This document shows positions 57,938 to 64,000 of a stretch of 64,000 nucleotides of DNA, piece by piece; within the stretch, counting starts at the first letter, position 1; each line of letters opens with the position of its first letter. Below the pieces are notes generated by a model. The model did no database searches, was not told the DNA's origin, and saw only the letters and a program-made list of their open reading frames with translations. Both the position numbers and the translations under genes were made by a program. The stretch spans positions 1-64,000 of the forward strand of contig JAFTCL010000001.1 of NCBI GenBank assembly GCA_017454745.1, in the 5' to 3' direction. Origin of the DNA: Kiritimatiellia bacterium (GTDB lineage Bacteria; Verrucomicrobiota; Kiritimatiellia; RFP12; UBA1067).

Positions 57938-59557
57938 ATGAGCGATAACAGGGTTAGGTTTTTTGACACGACATTGCGCGACGGCGAACAGGCGCCGGGC
58001 TATTCGATGACCCTAGACGAAAAATTGCGGATGGCACGCGAACTGGAAAACCTCGGCGTGGATGTGATCGAGGCCGGGTTCGCCATCGCCTCGCCAGGGG
58101 ATTTTGAAAGTGTACGACAAATCTCCAAGTCAATCCGCAACACCACGGTTTGCTCGCTGTCGCGGGCGCTGGCCAAGGACATCGATGCGGCAGCGGAATC
58201 GCTGGAAGGGGCCGCACACCCGCGCATCCACACTTTTTTGGCGACCAGCGACCTGCACTTGCAGTATAAACTGAAGATGTCGCGGGAAGACGCGCTGCAG
58301 CAGGTCAAGGCGATGGTGGCTTACGCCCGCAACAAATGCGCCGAAGTTGAATTCTCCGCCGAAGACGCCTCGCGCACCGACCCGGATTTCTTGTGCCGCG
58401 TTATCGAGGCTGCCATCGCCAACGGTGCCTCGGTGGTCAACCTGCCGGACACCGTGGGTTACGCCACGCCAAGCGAAATCGCGCAGATGGTAAACAATGT
58501 CCGCTCCAGAGTGCCGAACATCGACCGCGCCACCATCTCCATGCACGTGCACGACGATCTGGGGCTGGCGGTGGCGAACTCGCTCGCCGGAGTTATGGCA
58601 GGCGCAAGACAGGTGGAATGCACGGTCTGCGGAATCGGCGAACGCGCGGGAAACGCCGCGCTGGAAGAGGTGGTGATGGGACTTAGGACGCGCAAGGATT
58701 TCTACGGGCTGGAATACGGCATCCGCACCGAGGAAATCGGCAAGGCCGCGCGATTGCTCACCTCCATCACCGGTGTCAAGCCTTTCCCATCCAAATCCAT
58801 TGTCGGGGCGAACGCTTTCGCCCACGAATCGGGAATCCACCAGCACGGGCTGTTGAACAACCTGCAAACCTATGAGATCATGACGCCGGAATCGGTAGGG
58901 GTAAAAAAGACCGAACTGGTGCTGGGCAAGCATTCCGGACGACACGCTTTCGAAGAACGGCTGAAAACCCTGGGCTACAACTTCCCGAAAGACCGGATAG
59001 AAAAACTGTTTGAGGCGTTCAAGAAGACCGCCGACCGCAAAAAAACGGTTTCCGACCGCGACATCGTGGCTTTGGCGGAGACGGCGGTGCCTTTGGCGGG
59101 CAACCCCGAAAAAATGTACTTTCTGGAGTCGTTCGTGGTCAACAGCGGCAACCGCATGAGTTCCACCGCCAACGTGGTGCTGAAACGCGGCGGAAAAAAC
59201 TACCAGGAGGTTGCGCTCGGTACCGGACCGATCTACGCTTCGATCCGCGCGGTGGAAAAGATCATCCACCACCCGTTCAGTCTGGAGGATTACAGCATTC
59301 AGGCCGTCACCGAACACCGGGACGCGCTCGGCGAGGCCTCGGTCAAAATCCGCGACGAAACTGGGATTTACCGCGGACGCGGGGTTTCCACGGACATTAT
59401 CGAGGCGTCAATCCTGGCCTGCCTCTCCGCCGTCAACAAAATGCTGGACGAGAACCAGTCCGCCATCGGCACCGGAGCCGCGTCAAACACGCAGCGGACC
59501 TTCGAGCAGGATATGCTCGGTTGCGGCCACACCGACAAACAGCTTCCGCAATCTTAA
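57938..59557 (+). CDS. leuA: 2-isopropylmalate synthase
   Basis: 539 residues. Condenses acetyl-CoA with 2-oxoisovalerate, the committed step to leucine. Motifs: RFFDTTLRDGEQAPGYSM at the N-terminus, the metal-binding HVHDDLGLAVANSLAGVMAGA with CTVCGIGERAGNAALEEVVM, and the catalytic HESGIHQHGLL. The C-terminal 120 residues form the leucine-binding regulatory domain (ALGTGPIYASIRAVEKI). aaagga is about 6 bases before the ATG. First structural gene of leuACDB, directly after the attenuator, so it is controlled by both feedback and attenuation. Confidence 0.95.
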   Translation: MSDNRVRFFDTTLRDGEQAPGYSMTLDEKLRMARELENLGVDVIEAGFAIASPGDFESVRQISKSIRNTTVCSLSRALAKDIDAAAESLEGAAHPRIHTFLATSDLHLQYKLKMSREDALQQVKAMVAYARNKCAEVEFSAEDASRTDPDFLCRVIEAAIANGASVVNLPDTVGYATPSEIAQMVNNVRSRVPNIDRATISMHVHDDLGLAVANSLAGVMAGARQVECTVCGIGERAGNAALEEVVMGLRTRKDFYGLEYGIRTEEIGKAARLLTSITGVKPFPSKSIVGANAFAHESGIHQHGLLNNLQTYEIMTPESVGVKKTELVLGKHSGRHAFEERLKTLGYNFPKDRIEKLFEAFKKTADRKKTVSDRDIVALAETAVPLAGNPEKMYFLESFVVNSGNRMSSTANVVLKRGGKNYQEVALGTGPIYASIRAVEKIIHHPFSLEDYSIQAVTEHRDALGEASVKIRDETGIYRGRGVSTDIIEASILACLSAVNKMLDENQSAIGTGAASNTQRTFEQDMLGCGHTDKQLPQS

Positions 59558-59572
59558 CCGGGGGGGTGAAAC

Positions 59573-60835
59573 ATGGGTATGACAATGAGCCAAAAGATCT
59601 TGGCCGCGCACGCCGGGAAATCCGAAGTCCACGCCGGCGAACTGGTGATGGCCAACTTGGACTTGGTGTTGGGTAATGACATCACGGCGCCGATCGCGAT
59701 CACGGAGTTTGAAAAATTCGGCGCGGCGCAAGTGTTCGATCCGGGAAAAATCGCGCTGGTTCCGGACCATTTCACGCCAAACAAAGACATCAAGGCCGCC
59801 ACGCAGTGCGCCTGTATGCGGTCGTTCGCCCAACTCCACCACCTCCGGCACTATTTTGAGGTCGGCCACGATTGCGGCGTGGAACACGCGCTGCTGCCGG
59901 AAAAGGGTCTGATCTCCGGCGGCGATCTGGTGATCGGCGCGGACAGCCACACCTGCACCTACGGGGCGCTAGGCGCGTTTTCAACCGGCATCGGTTCCAC
60001 CGACATGGCCTGCGGGATGGCGACCGGAAAAACCTGGTTCAGGGTTCCCGAAGCGATTAAAGTCGAGCTTACGGGACGGTTGCCGCCTTATGTCAGCGGC
60101 AAAGACCTGATTCTGCACTTGATCGGGATGATCGGCGTGGACGGGGCGCGGTACATGTCGCTTGAATTTTGCGGTGCGGGGGTGGCGGAGCTTACGATGG
60201 ACGACCGTTTCACCGTCGCCAACATGGCCATCGAGGCGGGCGCGAAGAACGGTATCTTTCCCTGCGACCAAGCATGCTGCGACTACCTGCGCGACCATAA
60301 TGCGAAACCGCCGACCGAGTATCAACCCGACCCCGACGCAGTTTACGTACGGACGATTGCGATTTGCCTGTCCGATCTGGAACCGACGGTCGCTTTTCCC
60401 CATCTGCCGGAAAACGCGCACCCCGTTGGCGAAGCGGAGGGAATTGAGATTGACCAGGCGGTGATCGGCAGCTGCACCAACGGGCGGCTAAGCGACCTTG
60501 AGGCGGCGGCGGAAATCATGCGGGGACGCAAAGTCCCCGATTCCGTGCGGTGCATCGTCATCCCCGCCACCCAGCGCGTCTGGCTGGAAGCGATGGAGCG
60601 CGGTTACTTGAAAATCTTCGCCGAAGCCGGTTGCGTAGTGTCCGCCCCCACCTGCGGGCCTTGCCTGGGCGGGCACATGGGCATATTGGCCAAGGGCGAA
60701 CGGGCGGTAGCCACCACCAACCGGAATTTTGTCGGACGGATGGGACACGTGGAAAGCGAGGTCTATCTGGCATCCCCCGCCGTAGCGGCGGCCAGCGCGA
60801 TAACCGGGCACATAACAGATCCAAGGAGGTTGTAA
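59573..60835 (+). CDS. leuC: 3-isopropylmalate dehydratase large subunit
   Basis: 420 residues, aconitase family, binds a 4Fe-4S cluster and isomerises 2- to 3-isopropylmalate with LeuD. Motifs: the substrate loop [40 protein letters not shown] (first cluster Cys in HTCTYG), [19 protein letters not shown], and [16 protein letters not shown] with the other two cluster Cys. The order and length fit the bacterial/archaeal LeuC2-type. Its stop codon overlaps the leuD start (TAATG). Confidence 0.94.
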   Translation: MGMTMSQKILAAHAGKSEVHAGELVMANLDLVLGNDITAPIAITEFEKFGAAQVFDPGKIALVPDHFTPNKDIKAATQCACMRSFAQLHHLRHYFEVGHDCGVEHALLPEKGLISGGDLVIGADSHTCTYGALGAFSTGIGSTDMACGMATGKTWFRVPEAIKVELTGRLPPYVSGKDLILHLIGMIGVDGARYMSLEFCGAGVAELTMDDRFTVANMAIEAGAKNGIFPCDQACCDYLRDHNAKPPTEYQPDPDAVYVRTIAICLSDLEPTVAFPHLPENAHPVGEAEGIEIDQAVIGSCTNGRLSDLEAAAEIMRGRKVPDSVRCIVIPATQRVWLEAMERGYLKIFAEAGCVVSAPTCGPCLGGHMGILAKGERAVATTNRNFVGRMGHVESEVYLASPAVAAASAITGHITDPRRL

Positions 60836-61323
60836 TGAATATTCAAGGAAAATGCTGGAAATACGGGGACAACGTGGACACCGACGTGATAATCCCCGCC
60901 CGTTACCTTAACACCGCGGACGCGAAAGAGTTGGCGCGGCATTGCATGGAAGACCTTGATCCCGCGTTCGCCGGAAAAGTGCAGCCGGGCGAAATCATGG
61001 TTGCCGGGAAAAATTTCGGTTGCGGAAGTTCCAGGGAACACGCCCCGCTCGCGATAAAAACCTGCGGGATCACCTGCGTGGTCGCCGCCAGCTTTGCCCG
61101 CATTTTTTACCGTAACGCGATCAACATCGGTCTGCCGATTCTGGAATGCGCCGAGGCGGCTGCCGCCATCGACGGCGGCGACGAACTGGAGATTGACCTC
61201 AACGCCGGGACTATTGAGGACAAAACGCGCGGCACGGTTTTCCGAGCCGAACCTTTTCCGTCTTTTATGCAGGAACTGATAGCCGCCGGAGGGTTGGCGC
61301 AATACATGAGGGGACAAAAATGA
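60835..61323 (+). CDS. leuD: 3-isopropylmalate dehydratase small subunit
   Basis: 162 residues, the swivelling small domain partner of LeuC. Motifs: [37 protein letters not shown], and [18 protein letters not shown]. The frame is open far upstream inside leuC; the ATG at 60835 is chosen because aaggaggt lies 5 bases before it, and because the N-terminus then matches the family. The last codon overlaps leuB by 4 bases. Confidence 0.94.
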   Translation: MNIQGKCWKYGDNVDTDVIIPARYLNTADAKELARHCMEDLDPAFAGKVQPGEIMVAGKNFGCGSSREHAPLAIKTCGITCVVAASFARIFYRNAINIGLPILECAEAAAAIDGGDELEIDLNAGTIEDKTRGTVFRAEPFPSFMQELIAAGGLAQYMRGQK

Positions 61324-62387
61324 ACCGAAAAATCACCATAGTGGCCGGCGACGGCATCGGCCCGGAAATAATTGACGAGGCGATTAAAACGTTGAGGGCG
61401 GTCGGCGACAGCTTCGGCCACCAATTCCAGCTGGATCAGCAGCCAGTGGGCGGGACCGCATACGACCGCTTCGGGGATTGCCTTCCCGAAGCCACGCTGG
61501 AAAGCTGCAAAAACGCGGACGCGGTTTTGCTAGGCGCGGTGGGCGGCCCGAAATGGGACTCGCTGCCCGGCACGAAACGGCCGGAGCAAGCGCTGCTGGG
61601 ACTGCGCTCGAATTTGGGGCTGTTTTGTAACCTGCGCCCCGCCAAAGTGTGGGGGCCGTTGAAAGATGCCTCGCCGCTGCGGCCGGAAATAATTGGGGAC
61701 AATCTCGATCTGCTGGTGGTCCGGGAACTTACCGGAGGAATATACTTCGGCGGCCATCGGCGGAACGCCGATGGCAACCTAGCCGAGGACGTAATGGCCT
61801 ACTCGGCGGCGGAAGTGGAACGGATCGCGCGGATGGCGTTCGAATTGGCGCAAAAACGCCGACGGCACGTGACCAGCATCGACAAAGCCAACATACTTGA
61901 GGTTTCAAGGCTTTGGCGTGAAACCGTCATCCGAGTGGCAACCGAATATCCGGAAGTCAAGTTGGACCATTTGTACGTGGACAATGCGGCGATGCAGCTG
62001 GTACGGAACCCGAAACAGTTTGACGTGATACTCACCGGAAATATGTTCGGCGACATCCTTTCGGACGAGGCATCGCAAATCACCGGGTCGATCGGTATGC
62101 TGCCATCCGCGTCATTGCGGTCTGACGGGTTCGGGATGTACGAGCCAATTCACGGCAGCGCCCCGGACATCGCGGGCAAAGGCATTGCCAACCCGCTGGC
62201 GACCATTCTGTCGGTAGCGATGATGCTCCGCATGAGTTTCGGTTTGATCCAAGAGGCCGACGCGGTTGAACGCGCGGTCGCGAAGGCCCTGGAGAGCGGA
62301 ATACGCACGGCGGACATCGCGCGTCCTGGAGAAACCCCGGCCACCACCGCCGAGATGGGCTCGGCGGTAGCGGCACGAATTGCCTGA
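61320..62387 (+). CDS. leuB: 3-isopropylmalate dehydrogenase
   Basis: 355 residues, NAD-dependent oxidative decarboxylation giving 2-oxoisocaproate. Motifs: [117 protein letters not shown] and [23 protein letters not shown]. It overlaps leuD by ATGA. A short palindrome, acaact-ca-agttgt, at 62389-62402 after the stop has no T-run, so the operon end is not clearly marked. Confidence 0.95.
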   Translation: MNRKITIVAGDGIGPEIIDEAIKTLRAVGDSFGHQFQLDQQPVGGTAYDRFGDCLPEATLESCKNADAVLLGAVGGPKWDSLPGTKRPEQALLGLRSNLGLFCNLRPAKVWGPLKDASPLRPEIIGDNLDLLVVRELTGGIYFGGHRRNADGNLAEDVMAYSAAEVERIARMAFELAQKRRRHVTSIDKANILEVSRLWRETVIRVATEYPEVKLDHLYVDNAAMQLVRNPKQFDVILTGNMFGDILSDEASQITGSIGMLPSASLRSDGFGMYEPIHGSAPDIAGKGIANPLATILSVAMMLRMSFGLIQEADAVERAVAKALESGIRTADIARPGETPATTAEMGSAVAARIA

Positions 62388-62407
62388 CAACTCAAGTTGT
62401 GCGCCGG

Positions 62408-64000
62408 TTAGTGGATGATAAACAACGTCGCGCCGGTGTACAACAGTTTCAATCCTTCCTCTTCAACGATTAGCCGGTATCCCGCCACATCATTGGCTTC
62501 ATCGGCCACGAAGGACACATTTGTCGGGGCCGTTGTCCAAGTTATCACGTAAGGTTTTTCCGCCTTGGACAACTCGATGAGATCAGCGCGGCCACGGAGA
62601 TCCACCGTAATGGTAGCTCCTTCAGCGAACGTAACAGTCTTCGAACCATTCGCGACCGTGGAAGTGCTATCCCAGGACCCAATATTCCCAGAGAGATTGA
62701 CAACCGAACCGTTCTGCATTTCGCAGCCGTAGAAATAGTCCGTCATCGGAGTAAACGTGCCGAAAACCTTAAGAACCCCCGTTCCCTCGTTATGGTTAGA
62801 AGAAGCGCGGTACGCCGTATAATCGCGCAGGTCGACTGGCGCGTTCACCCTCATGGCCGCCGCAACGCGGAAGGACGCATCCGTCGCAATCACCCCGGCG
62901 TTGCCGATTTCCAGCCAACCGCCGTCCATGACATCCAGAATACCATTCCTAACCTCGGTGTTGTAGAGGTAGAAAAGCTTTCCTCCGCTATTCAGCGCCA
63001 CCGATAGCGTGTACCCGCCGAGATCTAGGATGGCACGCGTATAACCGTTGCCGATGAAACCACAATGATTCTGGAAGTTAAACGCGGAATCTGCGGTAAG
63101 GAACACGTATTTTAACTGAGAAGTGCCGTTTCCGATATCGGCCGTCGTGTTCTGGAGCGTACCTCCGTTGAGCACGAAAGCGTTGTACCAGAAGTCGTAC
63201 TTACCGTTTGTCTCGAATACCGCGCCTTCATTCACCGTGACGGCACCCTGCGTCACCCCGGCATCGCAACGTGCGAAAATGATATTGTCAAACGTATTCG
63301 CCTTGTCGCCGGAAGTCGTGGGCTGATAGAATTGGAAGATGTAGGATCCGGCGTTGTTGAGCGTCACCTCCCCTTCGCAGACGGAGTAAGTGTCTGCCGT
63401 CGTCGTGACCGAAGCGATCTTGGTCACAACACCGTTATAGATCAACCGCAATTCCGTCGTCGCGCCAAGATATTTCGGCCGTCCCGCATAGTAGAAGGCG
63501 TAACGGTAGGTGCCGGGTTCGGAAACGACAATCGTCTGCGATGCCTCTGAAGTCGAACTTGCGTCAGTCTGAAGGAAGAGCGCGTACTTGCCGATCCCGC
63601 GCCCACTCGCGACCCACGTTCCGCTTGCCTTTGACAATCCGATCTTGTTGGGGGTGGACGTATCCCAATAGGGGTTGACGAACCCGTTACCACCGTTTGC
63701 GTAAGACCAGTTGCCGGAGTTGTTGCCCACAACGGTTCCGTCATCAAAGCTTCCGTTCTTCAAAAGGTTTATCGATCCCAACGGGAATTTCGTACCGATT
63801 AGCCCAGGTTTTAGCGTACCGGCTTCTACCACCGTGCCGCCGGAGAACGTCTGACCCGCTGTCACCATGGCCAGTGTTCCGGCACCGATCTTGACCACTC
63901 TCACGTTGTCTTTGATCGTGATGCCGGCAAGCGAGAACGTCTCGCCCTCCCCTACCTCGATCTGCAATTCGCCAATGGTGTTTGCCGAGTTAATCACACT
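62408..64000 (-). CDS. C-terminal part of a second large repeat protein (runs off the window)
   Basis: The frame is open to the window edge, so the start is missing; 531 residues are visible. It contains PATR-like pieces (VVKIGAGTLAMVTAGQTFSGGTVVEAGTL) and a DUF642-like jelly-roll module (LLKNGSFDDGTVVGNNSGNW, ending FDNIIFARCD). Beta-helix repeats follow (VTVNEGAVFETNGKYDFW, YNTEVRNGILDVMDGGWLEIGN). It has the same module order as the giant protein at 50950-57450 and ends similarly in YTGATLFIIH. No barrel domain. Convergent with leuB, 20 bases away. Confidence 0.75.
   Translation of the reverse strand, partial: SVINSANTIGELQIEVGEGETFSLAGITIKDNVRVVKIGAGTLAMVTAGQTFSGGTVVEAGTLKPGLIGTKFPLGSINLLKNGSFDDGTVVGNNSGNWSYANGGNGFVNPYWDTSTPNKIGLSKASGTWVASGRGIGKYALFLQTDASSTSEASQTIVVSEPGTYRYAFYYAGRPKYLGATTELRLIYNGVVTKIASVTTTADTYSVCEGEVTLNNAGSYIFQFYQPTTSGDKANTFDNIIFARCDAGVTQGAVTVNEGAVFETNGKYDFWYNAFVLNGGTLQNTTADIGNGTSQLKYVFLTADSAFNFQNHCGFIGNGYTRAILDLGGYTLSVALNSGGKLFYLYNTEVRNGILDVMDGGWLEIGNAGVIATDASFRVAAAMRVNAPVDLRDYTAYRASSNHNEGTGVLKVFGTFTPMTDYFYGCEMQNGSVVNLSGNIGSWDSTSTVANGSKTVTFAEGATITVDLRGRADLIELSKAEKPYVITWTTAPTNVSFVADEANDVAGYRLIVEEEGLKLLYTGATLFIIH

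Noticed and set aside
58130-59317. 395-codon minus-strand open frame opposite leuA
   Set aside because: leuA is unambiguous; the antisense frame has no recognisable motif or start signal.
62389-62402. Terminator for the leu operon
   Set aside because: A 6-bp palindrome with a 2-base loop and no T-run; too weak to call.

Overview
The window looks like a chromosomal segment of a Gram-negative bacterium of the PVC superphylum, most likely a gut-type Kiritimatiellota (inference). The reasons are GC-rich coding DNA, very large secreted proteins built from autotransporter-associated beta-strand repeats but lacking a barrel, secreted polysaccharide enzymes with Planctomycetes/Kiritimatiellota-style architectures (GH28 plus a DUF6259-like domain, heparinase II/III, phosphodiesterase plus LamG), an LpxC-like lipid A enzyme, and a complete branched-chain amino acid pathway. 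TGA is used as an ordinary stop codon. Nearly all genes lie on the minus strand. The exceptions are a lipoprotein gene near 3 kb and the leucine operon near 58-62 kb.

Layout. 1-547: no gene, but a degenerate palindromic, repeat-rich element. 548-3429: remnant of an Rpn-type nuclease gene, a secreted phosphodiesterase, and a divergent lipoprotein gene interrupted by one in-frame TGA. 3487-7888: sugar operon (Na+/solute symporter, L-fucose/L-arabinose isomerase-like protein, AraD-type epimerase, two small proteins). 8045-14111: GluQRS, membrane protein, MEMO-like protein, thiamine diphosphokinase, Mrp ATPase, then rpsB-tsf. 14328-24197: tightly packed run SEC-C protein, M14 peptidase, GH28/DUF6259 enzyme, cupin, sbcD, sbcC. 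24312-27365: accessory island with an NgoMIV-type restriction-modification pair, whose methyltransferase gene is compositionally mosaic, next to broken AbrB and SNF2-helicase genes. 27375-35642: heparinase-like lyase, mfd, YihY/BrkB protein, NapH-like ferredoxin. 35871-36126: tRNA-Ala(GGC) and tRNA-Ser(GCT). 36226-40327: ilvB-ilvN followed by a ketosynthase and a hot-dog dehydratase, with rpsU upstream. 40606-47793: ilvC, thioredoxin-like protein, lpxC-like gene, HD protein, diacylglycerol kinase-like protein, comEC and nif3 genes, all co-directional. 48098-57450: two large secreted proteins. 57765-62387: leu leader peptide, attenuator and leuA-leuC-leuD-leuB. 62408-64000: C-terminal part of another repeat protein running off the window.

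How the parts work together. Branched-chain amino acid synthesis is spread over three loci (ilvBN, ilvC, leuACDB). The leu locus carries a clear transcription attenuator: a 27-residue leader peptide with two Leu-Leu pairs, a 9-bp antiterminator pairing and an intrinsic terminator just before leuA. The sugar operon would import and isomerise a sugar and feed the product to an AraD-type epimerase. The secreted GH28/DUF6259, heparinase-like and phosphodiesterase proteins suggest growth on host or plant glycans.

Most novel-looking items: the leu attenuator; the lipoprotein gene with an in-frame TGA, operator-like inverted repeat and otherwise intact signals; the mosaic methyltransferase beside decayed genes; the C-terminal motif shared by the two repeat proteins; and a composite intergenic repeat placed just downstream of two gene ends.
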